Assembly: GCF_046630445.1 (NCBI RefSeq)
Contig: NC_092333.1
Coordinates: forward strand, 180,790,501-180,854,500
Origin: Rutidosis leptorrhynchoides
Lineage: Eukaryota > Streptophyta > Magnoliopsida > Asterales > Asteraceae
Length of the DNA: 64,000 nucleotides
Direction: 5' to 3'
In this document: positions 10,169 through 21,414 of the stretch, piece by piece
How the letters are laid out: each line of letters starts with the position of its first letter
Numbering within the stretch: position 1 is the first letter of the stretch
The notes under the pieces: generated by a model
Told to the model about the DNA's origin: nothing
The model's input: the letters and a program-made list of their open reading frames with translations, nothing else
Database searches by the model: none
Position numbers and translations under genes: made by a program

Positions 10169-11484
10169 AACTCTTTGGGTTATATACAAAGGTAATATGT
10201 AATATCACATCCTTTGTGATTCCACATTTACGAAGGGGTATATATATAAGCAGTAACATACATGTCAGATTTTTTGCGTTTCTCAAAGTGATGAGCTAGC
10301 ATAAAGTGAGAAGAACATCGTACTTTTTAAATTGCTTTAAAGAGTCAATCATGCCATATCTTAAAGCAATTAGTAGATTTTATGTAACAGACTCACACGG
10401 TAACGGTATTAACTTCTTTTAAAGAAAATCATAACAGTTTAAAATTTATGATGCATCAATCTTTAAAAGTTATGACTCGAACATGAAAATAGATAAAGAT
10501 ATAATATAGGTTTTATAGGAAGAACATTGAAAATGGACTTGCGCCTACTGATTTATATAGAACCTATAGGTTTTTTTTGTCAATCTTAAAAAAAGGTCCT
10601 TATAAGTACTTATGGGGGAGCACGTTGTCTGTCGTCTATATTTGGCGTATAACATAAAAAAAACAGACTCTGTTCCTGCTCAGGTTACTTTGGCAGGTTG
10701 ATTATTTTTACTCAAGTGTATGCGGTCTAAGTATTCCATGATCGTTTCTGACTTTTTCTACAATAATCTAAAATGTTCTACTAATGACGTTGAACATAAG
10801 ACATCTTATAATGATATCAGGATGGAATATGATGTGTTTTCATCATTTAAGCAACGTGATATGTTCGAGCTGTGGATGTTTAAAGGTACGCGTATAACGA
10901 CATATCAAGTCAAAGCTTTATTCAGTAGAGAAGGAGCCAACACGAAGCAATAGAATCCTTGAACATGCTTATCATTCGACAAAAGTTTTACGTCAAAATG
11001 TATGTTTTTCAGAGCTGTATCGATTAAGACGTAGGCAGCTAATTTAATGGTCACATCTGTATATTCCAACTACATCAAAAATCTTTTTGGGCAAAGGAAT
11101 AATAGAAGATATAGGACAAATGTAATGTTATAAAATAGCAAAAGGTACATGAATATGAAGAAATAAATTGGTACTACGTATAATTCTTTCAAAGGGCAAG
11201 GGTCATTTATGGTTATGGTTATATGTTTGGGCTCATGGGTTTTTTGCATTTAATTTGGGGATTTTGAAATGTCAAATCAATAATCCCTAAAAAAGGTATA
11301 TATGCACGTGTGTGGTTGTAACATGTGGTATAATATGTGTACATTGGTCACATCAATTTATGACTAGTAGTTGGATAGGGACCCTTCAATGTAGATCAGG
11401 GAGTGTTGTTCCATCTATATTTGCCTGTGCTCATTTTGGATATGGCTACAAACCCTGTGGCAATAACAAACTATAGATTGTTCC
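10169..11484. other. Intergenic spacer with one unrecognised small ORF
   Basis: No supported gene. A 77-codon frame at 10720-10953 (+) has no domain I recognise and no gene signals around it; it may be chance or a decayed exon. Confidence 0.3.
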
Positions 11485-11637
11485 TTTCATTATTATGGGA
11501 GCAGATTCGTACACCACTATTTTTAGCCATACACCACTAAACGTGCATCAGACAGTTGTACAATACAGTACTATAAAGCACAACTAGTGGTGTATGGCTA
11601 AAATTTGGTGGTGTACGAATCATCACCCTTTCATTAT
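11485..11637. mobile_element. Small foldback MITE (Mutator-like?)
   Basis: A 132-base element (11497-11628) made almost wholly of two inverted arms. The left reads GATTCGTACACCACTATTTT then TAGCCATACACCACTA. The right is its reverse complement with few changes. TTTCATTAT occurs on both sides (11485-11493 and 11629-11637), a 9-base duplication typical of Mutator-type insertion, though three extra bases (TAT) separate the left copy from the GGG terminus. No coding capacity. Confidence 0.6.
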
Positions 11638-13591
11638 ACTTTCATATCACCACTGATTTTTTACTTTTTTACCTGACTTATCTCTTCTTTTTGACAATGC
11701 AAGAGTTGGCAAAATCGATGTTGGTACAATATTTGCAAATGTGAAGGTAGAAAATGTTTTGTATTTGATCAATAGTCTAAGGACAATTATTCTTTGAAAC
11801 ATGTTACAACGACTACTCGTTTTTTTCTTTCAAGAAAGACTACTCCTTATCGAAAGAGCGATACAATGATTAATCACGTACTATTATATAAATGGGTCGC
11901 AATGCATGTTACGAAACTACGAAATGTCGATGATCAAGGATCGTTCATTTCTATACCGTTTATTATACAAAATCCCGTTATTGAAATAAGTGAAGATCAA
12001 CATATCATTATTACTCCATTAATGCACAAACCACATTATCCAATAGGAGAGCATCTACTAATCTACTATACACAAGTGTCTTGCAACATACGTAGTATCA
12101 ACCAATATAGCAATAGTTCATTGGTACTTGATACTTTAAAACTGGGATCCGTCATTTAAAAGCTTTGACATAAAATAGACGTATATTCAATTCGCGGCAA
12201 AAATTTATAACTCTTAAGGCAGTGATATGATGATTGCTCTTGTCACATGTGTGGCGATCCAATTGAGGTACTTTTCCAGCATCAGACTCTTTCGAAGTGG
12301 ATCTGGTAAGTTTCAAAAGAAAATACATGGTCGGAGGTACACCTTTTGACATAACATACGGAGCATCATAGAAACAAATCGTCCTATTTCAAGTACTCCA
12401 TATAAAATTTTATGATTTGATGCTATACTAATGAAGCAAATGGGCCTTGGCCCAACCCAAAAAACTTGAGGCCATTCTAGGCACCAAACATAACTAGAAT
12501 GCACTAACTTGAGCCATTCTAGAATCTAGAACGCACTAATATTGGTAATACTGTATTAGTGTAGCACAGGTATTATTATTATTGGTGATCTAGAATTACA
12601 CAAGACTGCAGATTTTCATAAGAACGTTTATTACTATTTCGTAACCCCGAAAAGATATTGCGTGACACCCTTTTTTGCAACCATATTTAACTAGTTAGAC
12701 TGCATTCTCAGTTTTTTTTTTTTTTAACGGAAAAATGATATCAAAATAAAAGAAGACACAAGTCATTCGTGACTATTTTATTTTATTTAAGTAAAAAGGA
12801 AAAGAATGAAAATTAAAGTATAAACAAGATGTATTTGCTTTGGGTCATTTCAGTCCAAAATTAGGCCGAATATAAGAAAAAGAAAAACTTGTGTTTACAA
12901 TGACTAAGGTTGCATTTGACAGAAAAGAATGATGAAGTGTGTGATAAAATTTAGCGATGAAGTGCTTACTAGTTTAAAATCTGAATGACTGAAAAAATTC
13001 TAAATGAACTTTGTTTTGAATGACAATAATCTGTATAATAATCATTCTCAATATACTACATAAACGATGTAAAATCAAGGTGTTGACCTTATAGATGAAA
13101 TAAATAAGAGATTATAACAATTTAAGGAGGAAATTGAGGTACCGAATAGTTAAGAGAATATTAACTTTTGATGGTGCGTCACAAATTGCTAAACGGTCTA
13201 GAGCACCATTTGTCAAACAAACACATTAAATGTTAAAAGGTTAAGCACTTTATCACTCTTTCATATACCAGGGGATTACACTTGATAAAGATTCCATACT
13301 AATGGATTCGGGTCCATACCATGGGTTCCAATGCACGAGATCTTGTAGCAATTACCAATGAGGCCCCTAGCGATTAGTATTACATAGAAGAAATCAATTA
13401 AAGATACTAATACAATTAGATCCGCTCTTCATAGACAAATTTGGGATTTGCGATCCCAGGTAAAATCATGGGATCCTTTTCTATTAGATAGGAAGGGGAT
13501 ATGAAGGGCTGTAGCACAAAATAAGCATTCAATGTTAAATTATTCAATTCAAATATTGGGCCTGACTCCTATGAAATTAGCAAATATTATA
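11638..13591. other. Intergenic spacer, unrecognised ORF and possible old MITE
   Basis: No supported gene. A 121-codon frame at 11794-12159 (+) has no family I recognise. At about 12906-13225 a segment begins GTTGCATTTGACA and ends TTTGTCAAACAAA, with internal GAATGACTGAA-type phrases common in plant hAT MITEs. The termini match weakly, so this is only a candidate. Confidence 0.3.
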
Positions 13592-13628
13592 TAACATAAC
13601 AATAACAATAACAATAACAATAACAATT
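13592..13628. repeat. (ACAATA)n microsatellite
   Basis: Short run of ACAATA units about 220 bases downstream of the DRB-like gene's stop codon; probably in or near its 3' UTR. Confidence 0.7.
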
Positions 13629-13846
13629 ATATTGAAAACATATTACCAAAAGCTACTCATACATTAACCAAAATTTGATACACCTGCAACTATTTGAACT
13701 GCTAGAACAACTATTTTTTTCCTTTTCCTTTTTACTATAGTTTCAAAGTGGAATATAGAACATATGCAATTAAACAACACTACAGAACTGATCATACCTC
13801 ATCTCATAGGAAGGTTTCATATCGACTTCCTGTTGGCACATCACAT

Positions 13847-16800
13847 TCATAATTTAAGATTTTGTAAACTTTTAACAGCTTCAGATTCGTTTGAGATAGA
13901 CGGTTCGTCTATCGTAATCGGAGGAACAGAAAAGGCAGGCAAAACTTGCCTTACACATACAGGTGGCGCGATCTTTATAGGTCGTGGTTGCATCATCTGA
14001 TGACTAGGCGAAGGCGGCAACGGTGGTGCTGAAAAAACAGGCACTGCAGTTCTCATTGTGACTGGCGCTGCAAGCCCACCATGGTGTGGTGTCCTGTAAT
14101 GTGGCCGGAAAGGTGTATACGGTGAGAAATTTGGGCGATTGGGTCGGGTTTGATGAGGTGAAAATTGTGATGGTGACGGGTCATGTGGTATTGGAGATAC
14201 AGGTCGGGTCGGGTAAAAAAGAGGAAGAATTTTCGATGTGGTTAATGGAGGTCGTTGAGGGCTTGGTGCTCGTGGTGCTGGTGTTGTAAACTTCTTTTGG
14301 AAAGGTATCGGAAGGTCTCTGTAGCCGGGATTTGCGGTTCCAATTTTTTGTTTCGATTTATAATTCAAAAGTGCCCTTGCGATTCTAATTTGTTCTTGTT
14401 CGTCATTGTTCTCAGGTCCACTTGACGAACTTGCATCTTGCTTTGCCACTGCACAGATAACCAAATCAAATTAACAGATTGTTTGACTTTGAAAGTCTAA
14501 CTGTAAGTCAGAGTAGGTGGACTTACAGTGTTTGAGAGATGACCAGGCTGACATGGCAGCATTTTTTTCAGCTTGTTTCTTGTTTTTAGCTGGTTCTCCG
14601 GTGAATGTGATTCCAGCGAGTTCGACTACGCCCGTAAAGACGGGTAGGTGCCCAAGACCCGACCTGTAAGTAGTATACCGAGGCAACGGTGAACCGACCC
14701 GTTGTGATATCTCTTGTAAAAGATTCTTGTAAACTCCAGTCTCATCCTATAAATCAGTACATTTTAATAAACCATCGATATTCATGCATCTAGGGGAAGA
14801 AAAAAAAATACCACAAGGTTCAGATGAATTGGGCCGGAATCCCGGTTTACATAATAACGAGAGATATGAATATCAGTTCATTTACCTACGAAAGGGTCAA
14901 TTTGGGTTGTGTTTGATCTCAGATGGATTATATAAAGTTGTGTTAAGCATAAAAGGAAACAGGCCTGAAGGGTTAAAAGTCAGCCAAAGACTAAAATTTT
15001 AAAATTTTATGCACATTGTGTGTTGCAGAACTCGGAATTACTCGACGAGTACTCAGTTTTTGCAACTTAGGGAGTACTCGACGACTACTCGGTCAAAACT
15101 TGGTCAAACTTGGCTAATACTCGGGATTACTCAGAAAATCGGGCGAAACTAGGCCAAAGCTCGGGATTACTCAAAAACGGTCAAAACACGGTCAAAATCA
15201 GTCAAAACTCGGTCAAAATCAGTCAACTTGGTCAAAATTGGTTAAAGTCAAACTTTGTCAACATCCGAGGATTCCCCATGGAAACTCTCTGAAAAGTCCC
15301 GACCGAGAACTCCTCGAGTAGCAATTTTTCGCAACCTTGTGCACACTACATCCTTACCTTTTTGTTTTGTTTAAGATATAGATACAGCGACTATTAACAC
15401 AATAAATATCTATACAAATATTTCAAAAATGTGCTTGCAGGTCAACCTAGATTTTATTCAGGTCCTCAGCTCATAGTAAACAATGATGACCGGTTTCAAC
15501 CAACACAAAACCTGTCCATTTTGCCACTACCTCTAACTATAGTAGCACTGGTAGTGACATACTGTTCAAGTCAAACTATGAAGGTCAACATCAGTGATAG
15601 CAATTAAATAGGACCCCTACATAAAATGGGGCAGCAGGCACATGCATACTGCACAAAGCATTTATAAGCATATACCAGAAGTTAATTTGGGTAGACAAAT
15701 ACAATAACTCCTGATCAATCAATAACTTCCCATGTGCAATTTTCTCAAAAATATTATACTTTATTACTATATTAATCATCATTGTTAGTTTTTTAATATG
15801 TTTGAAATTAATGAATTAGCTAGACCACCCATTGATGTGCCACATTGTTAAAATGTATGACAACAAATCAAAGACAATTTCAAACTTTTACCAAATTTTC
15901 AATATTTCAATGTGTTCATACCTATGTTGACTTTTTGATTTTATTTTAATACAACCATTCATCCATTAAAAAAAAATAAAAAAAAGTCAACTTTGCACTT
16001 CTTCTTTACCCCAAAATAGCTTATCTTTAAGCTTTTACCAACGATAACAATGTGCGATATTTATTATATTGTCGTCCGTTCATTTTACACTAAAAACAAG
16101 TTAACTATCAAACTAACCTAACAAATATGTTCAGTGATTATATGAGAAATCTATTGTCAACGATCATAAGAACAAGAAGTAGTAGTAAAAAGGCGACGGT
16201 AAATAGCCATTGGGCATCAAATTTTGGACGAATGCGAGTTGCACAACCGCCATGTGTCACAATCTCCTTGTTTTGACTACCCTAAAGTTTGGTTTAATTG
16301 ATGTAACCTTGATTACCTTATCACATTAAGTTGTATTGTATAAAGTAACACGTATTAACTACAAGTCATTAACAAACTTTGAATATTTCAACCACCAAAA
16401 AGTTCAATCTTAGTCACCCACTAACACCTATCAAAGTATCAATTATGTTGCCTTAAATGCTCCATGCATCAACTACTTGTACCATAACCAAAACTTGCAT
16501 TCTCAAGCATTGTTCATAGTAGATTACAATTTAGTACAAAATTAGCCAAAATACTCTAATCCATTACTAAATTAGCAACTTTAAGGTTATGAATTATACA
16601 AGCTCAATTTGATAAGCTTATAAAGCAGCTAAAATAAGTTAATTCAAAATTTATAATATTCAATTAACTTACATAAACACCTAAAACTGACTTACCCCCC
16701 TGACAAGAAATTGCATTCAGCTTGTACGGTACAACCCCATAAACCCTAAATGCAATACTCTATAATCTAATTCTAACAATCCTTCAATAACATGTTAAAA

Positions 16801-17165
16801 AATACAGCTAAAATGGTATATTCTAGTTGATAATTAGCAAGGAAATATACAGATACGGCGCACGCTAGCACATTGTTGAAAAAACGGCGCACGTTAGTAA
16901 AATTCCGGCAACCGGAGGAAAGAAAACTTACGAGGATTCTGGCGGCAAGGGAGTGAGAAGAGAGGGAAGAAAGAGCGACTTCAGCGGCGGCATGTTCAGC
17001 TTGACGGAGAGTAGTGAAATAATTAGGGCTTTCAAATGAATCGCCGTTAAAGTTAACGACGGCTTTAAACCGTGGGGCGTGATCAGGACCTTCACGAATA
17101 CAGGTATAAGAAGGAAGATTGAAACAGCTTCTTTGTGCTAGTTCTTGTAACTGATTCTTATACAT
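13847..17165 (-). CDS. DRB2: DRB2-like double-stranded-RNA-binding protein, three exons
   Basis: Plant DRB proteins bind double-stranded RNA and partner Dicer-like enzymes; DRB2/3/5 types act in small-RNA selection and RNA-mediated repression. Exon 1 is 17165-16932, exon 2 14746-14527 and exon 3 14448-13847. All junctions are GT-AG (donors GTAAGT at both introns) and phases agree, giving 351 residues. dsRBD1 (about residues 1-70) opens MYKNQLQELAQRSCFNLPSY. dsRBD2 (about 83-150) opens VYKNLLQEISQRVGSPLPRY and contains PVFTGVVELAGITFTGEPAK and KKQAEKNAAMSAWSSL. After a DEQEQIRIARALLNY segment comes a Pro-rich tail with paired motifs VPVFSAPP (287) and LPAFSVPP (321), as in DRB2. Arabidopsis DRB2 is longer (434), DRB3 is 355. 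The second dsRBD is closer to DRB2 as I recall it, but DRB3/5 cannot be excluded. Intron 1 is 2,185 bases and holds a repeat. The 351-residue model looks intact. Confidence 0.9.
15010..15350. mobile_element. Candidate MITE inside intron 1 of the DRB-like gene
   Basis: A segment rich in CTCGG/ACTCG and GGTCAAA phrases. The left end (TGCACATTGTGTGTTGC then AACTCGG) and the reverse complement of the right end (TGCACAAGGTTGC then GAGTTCTCGGTC) are imperfect inverted repeats. No coding capacity and no clear target duplication. It could also be a degenerate tandem repeat. Confidence 0.4.
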
Positions 17166-17377
17166 ATTTTGTGTTAGTTAATCAGTTAGTGTGTGTTTTT
17201 GGGTGTGAATATAAGATGAATTTGCCGGACCGGAAAATGGGTTACCCGGAGGAAAATGGGTTTGATTTTGGGAGAGATGAAATTTGGGTGTTTTGGGTTG
17301 TTGTGGGGGAAATTTCGTTTAATGGGAGATGATATGATATGATAAATTATGAATTTTTAGATTATTTATTTATTTAT

Positions 17378-17387
17378 TTATTTATAA
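17378..17387 (-). promoter_or_regulatory. Candidate TATA box of the DRB-like gene
   Basis: On the minus strand GTTATAAATA, followed by repeated AAAT, lies about 210 bases upstream of the ATG at 17165. The spacing is plausible for a plant core promoter, but it sits in AT-rich sequence, so chance is possible. Confidence 0.3.
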
Positions 17388-17389
17388 CT

Positions 17390-20300
17390 CCTAAGTTATA
17401 ACTATAAAGATAAAGATAAAGATTTTGCTAAATATTTGTACAATTTAAAAGGTGTCATTTTTCAAGCAACATTGAAAAAGGGTAAGGCATAGTCGAGACT
17501 ATCGAGAATTTAAAAGGTTAAGACGAGAGTTGAGATGAACGTTGACTGACGTCGACTTTTAGCTATATATAAATATATATACACACATTTTTTAAAGCTA
17601 AAACACTTTCGTTGACAAGTTTCTACCAATAATCGGTATTACCACACATCTTAAAGTAACACTAACTATGTTAATTTTGATTGATTTGATCGATATTGGA
17701 CTGAGTTTTCGACTTTTGACCGGCGTTGACCCGACATTTCTCACCTTTGACCCGACTTTTGAACGTTCACCGACTTATTAGACGATGAGAAGAAGTCGAA
17801 ATGGACTAGTCACCATAACTTTGCAGTGAATGCCGCAACAGACGTTGTTTGCAATCATATTATCAAGTGAGTAACTAACTGCTCAGTACAGCACTTTAAA
17901 CACAATTACAACATCCTTAAAGAATATCGTTAAAAGAATACTAACTTACAACATCCTTAAAGAATATCGTTAAAAGAATACTAACTATAATTATAGTCCG
18001 TCAATTTTATAAAACAAATTTTTGTTTAGTTATTATAACAACATTTACTTCGTAATATACAGAAATTGCATTTCGTTGAAGAATGAAATAGGTAAAATAA
18101 AAGAACATTATTTGTAATTAATAAAACCTTTTAAATTTAAATACGGACGTTTTAAAAACCATATACTGTAGTTTATTACTTTAAGGATGTCACATAAATA
18201 TAGACGTTGTCACCATTGATTTGATAGAGAGCATGAAAGAAGAAGACAATGATGAAGATTTCTCATCTTCAAATAAGACTTTATGAGTTTTTTGATCCAA
18301 AGTTTGAATCCTCATGTTTTTGATCTAGGGTTTTATATTCATTTTCGCTTCTCTTTATGTTTTTACGTGGTAATGTAGTTGGGGTTAAGTTGTTTTTATG
18401 GTGTGATTTTGAGGTGCTTATATTGCGGTTTGTGGTGTAAGGTATTTTGGTAAGGGTTATTTGGTATCGTTATACTTATTATATATGTTAGAGTTGATAT
18501 ACTGATGGTCGTTTGATGTTGTTGTATTTAATAGCTTCTAGCTAGTTTTCTTTTGTTATATTTATTACTCGGCATTTCAAAAATATATAGTTGTTAAAAT
18601 AATTCAAATAAAAAGTTTAATGAACAATTTAAGACTATATAATGTGATTAGGAGTGTTGAAAAGCCAAGATTTTGGGTTAAAAAGAGGTGAATTATGCAA
18701 TATTTGAGTGGGGAAGTAATGATGAAATGAAGCACCACTAACAAAAAGAAACTCAAATTGTTTTTCTTTGGATATATTGGTGCAAATGTGTGGGGTCTGT
18801 AAAGCATAAATTTCATTGGATGCTTCCCAACTCCCGAAATTTGTCTTCATTTTTAAGGTGTGTCCATATTACCAGCATACTTTCACTACCTCAACAAAAA
18901 TACTACGTAACAATATTCACAAAACTTTTTGACATGTTTTAACCAATATTTCCCACTCACAAACAAAAACCTAATAAAATTTGACTAACCCACTAATATT
19001 TCAATATACTCTAACTTGTGATATATAAGATTTGTATACAAAGCAAACAATATCTTATGTTCTACTATAATCTTAATTTCCTTAAAACTGCTGCTCCATC
19101 CGTTCATTCCTCCTAATTTTATTGTCTTCATACAAAAGATACATAGCTTTAGAAATATTATAAGAACATTTGTAGTGGTTGGGAGCGTGGGTTGAGGGCG
19201 TGAGTTGTTTTTTGATAATTAGGATTTGTGGGTTGTTTGTGTGAAGTGGTGGTGCTGTGGGTTTATGGTATGAGTTAGAAGTATTGTGATGATGTGTAAA
19301 AATATAATTAGATTAAGTATTAAAAAGGAATAAAAATAATATTGTTAAATTAAATAAAAAGTAAAAATTTACAACAATGCCTTTGCTTCTTCGGTTGCAG
19401 GGCAACGCATGCCCCAACAATGCCCCAAACAATGTCCCAAACAATACCCCAATACACCATAAATTGGTGTTGTTTGCTTGCGACGTAAGATTGGTCACGC
19501 CCCCAATTGAAACCGGTACAATTAGTCAAATCACAATGTATTTCTTATTTTATAGTTTTATCTCTTAATTTTTATCTATTTTTTATTTGCATACATTAAA
19601 AGTATAACTGAATATTACATTTTTATTCTTATCTATTTATAAAATTGAATAATTAATTTGTAACAACGGAATATAAGACAATACATAAGGGATAAATATA
19701 TTATTTTGTTAATTGGATTTTTAAATTCATTGATAATTAATATCCGTACGAAGAGGATGACATAATAAACGACTATTTTTTCATATATGTTTAAATATTT
19801 TCAATCCTTTTCGTAATTTCCAAAATTTAACATTAAGTGTCAATATCGAAATCTCTAACCGTGTTGATTTTGTTAAAAAAAAACATCAACAGTTGTTAAA
19901 CTTCGGTAGAAGACAAATGTGTTCCAGATAAATGATATAAGCACATACAATGGAGTTAACAAATAGACTAATCACTATTTAATCATGTTGACTTTGACCA
20001 AATACCTAATACTTGATCAACGCCAACCATCAATCACTATCTTTTGGACTTTTGATCACAACTTGGGTTCTCGATCAGTATATATTCACATATACCCATT
20101 TTCATTCTCTATATACATCTTAGATGCCAAAATTCAAATAACTTTGCTCTGTGATATAAACGATTATAAAAAGCTCGTGCTTCGGTGCGGTTGGTTTCTC
20201 GTCAGCTACCACTCAGTTAATTGAACATTTTGAACAAAAGAGTTAACGGCCGGACAATTAAACAATAAAAAAATAAAGAAATGAAAAATGAAGGAAAAAG

Positions 20301-20801
20301 GATGTAAAAGAAAGTCATAAAACGACAGATTCACTAAACGTTTTAAATTGAAGGAAAAAAAAGGAAGGAAAAAAGGAAGGAAAAAAATGAGTAAAAAAAG
20401 TTGTAAAGAAAACGCAATGGAAAAAAAGTTTTTCAAAAAAAAAAAAGGTCGGGCTGGGTCAACTGGGTCAAGTCTGTTTTGGTTAACCCAACCGGGTTTG
20501 GTCGGCCCGGTACTCTTCTCAATCTCACCAAAGTTATTATAATCAATAATATTGGTGTTTTTCCATGATTTTTTAGAAAAATATTCGTCATTGTTGATTG
20601 GGCCACACGTGACGAGCCATTAAGGATATATATGTTATACGTGAGATCACACCTAATCACGACGTACTTTCTGCCCATACCTTAACTGACACATCATGGC
20701 TTCTTTACAAAATTCTCGGACCGAAGAAACACTAAATTCGTGTCATCTATGACATTCTTTTTAAAGTAATTTGAATCCACTATATTCTGAAGGTAGAAAT
20801 A
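17390..20801. other. Gene-poor spacer upstream of the DRB-like gene
   Basis: No gene recognised in 3.4 kb on either strand. It includes a TTGAC-rich stretch (17530-17780), the 40-base duplication at 17906-17985, and a segment at 19165-19480 that begins with a MITE-like AACATTTGTAGTGGTTGG but lacks a matching right end. Confidence 0.45.
17906..17985. repeat. Perfect 40-bp tandem duplication
   Basis: Two adjacent identical 40-base units (17906-17945 and 17946-17985), each opening TTACAACATCCTTAAAG. No difference between units, so the duplication is recent. Confidence 0.9.
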
Positions 20802-20974
20802 TTAAGGTATGTTTGGCAAAACTAGCTGGTAGTTTGTATTTTTTAGCTTTTAGTTGGTAGTTGAAAACATATTTTGGTGTTTGGTAAAGTAGCTGAATAT
20901 GTTAAATAAATAATAAAATGACAAAAAGCTATAAGCTAAATGCAGGTTATAGTAGCTTTTAGCTTTTTATCTAT

Positions 20975-21216
20975 GCAGGTGTTTGGAGTATGTACGTATG
21001 TTTTTGTATGTATGTATGTATGTATGTATGTATGTATGTATGTATGTGTATGTAGGTATGTTAGTATGTATGTATGTAGGCGTGAATGTTCGTATGTATA
21101 TGTGATGCATGTACGCTCGTATGTTCCATGTATGTATGTTTAGGTACGAATTTATGTATGTATGTATTGCATGCATGTATGTATGAATGTATGTATGTAT
21201 GTATGTATGTATGTAG
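20975..21216 (+). mobile_element. RTE LINE 3' tail, left part (split by the nest)
   Basis: GTAT-rich simple repeat resembling the 3' UTR of the RTE element at 7390-7720. It ends at TGTAG (21212-21216), which is repeated at 54543-54547 on the far side of the family-E LTR, so the two parts were once adjacent. Either a 5'-truncated RTE copy or, less likely, an unrelated microsatellite. Confidence 0.5.
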
Positions 21217-21414
21217 TGTAAGTAACTAGATTGGGGGTGAATAGTTACTTAATACGATTTTTAAAATTTTTTCGATGATCAACAAGATTTGAACAGTCCT
21301 TGATCAACTTAATCAACTCAAACCCAATGTGTGTAGTGTTTATGTTTGTAGTAATGCGGAATGTAAAATAAAGAACATAAACACAAGGATTTATAGTGGC
21401 CTGGGTGGATGTTA

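Noticed and set aside
13764-14289. Plus-strand ORFs over the DRB-like gene
   Set aside because: Shadows of exon 3 on the opposite strand; the minus-strand reading has clear dsRBD context and splice sites.
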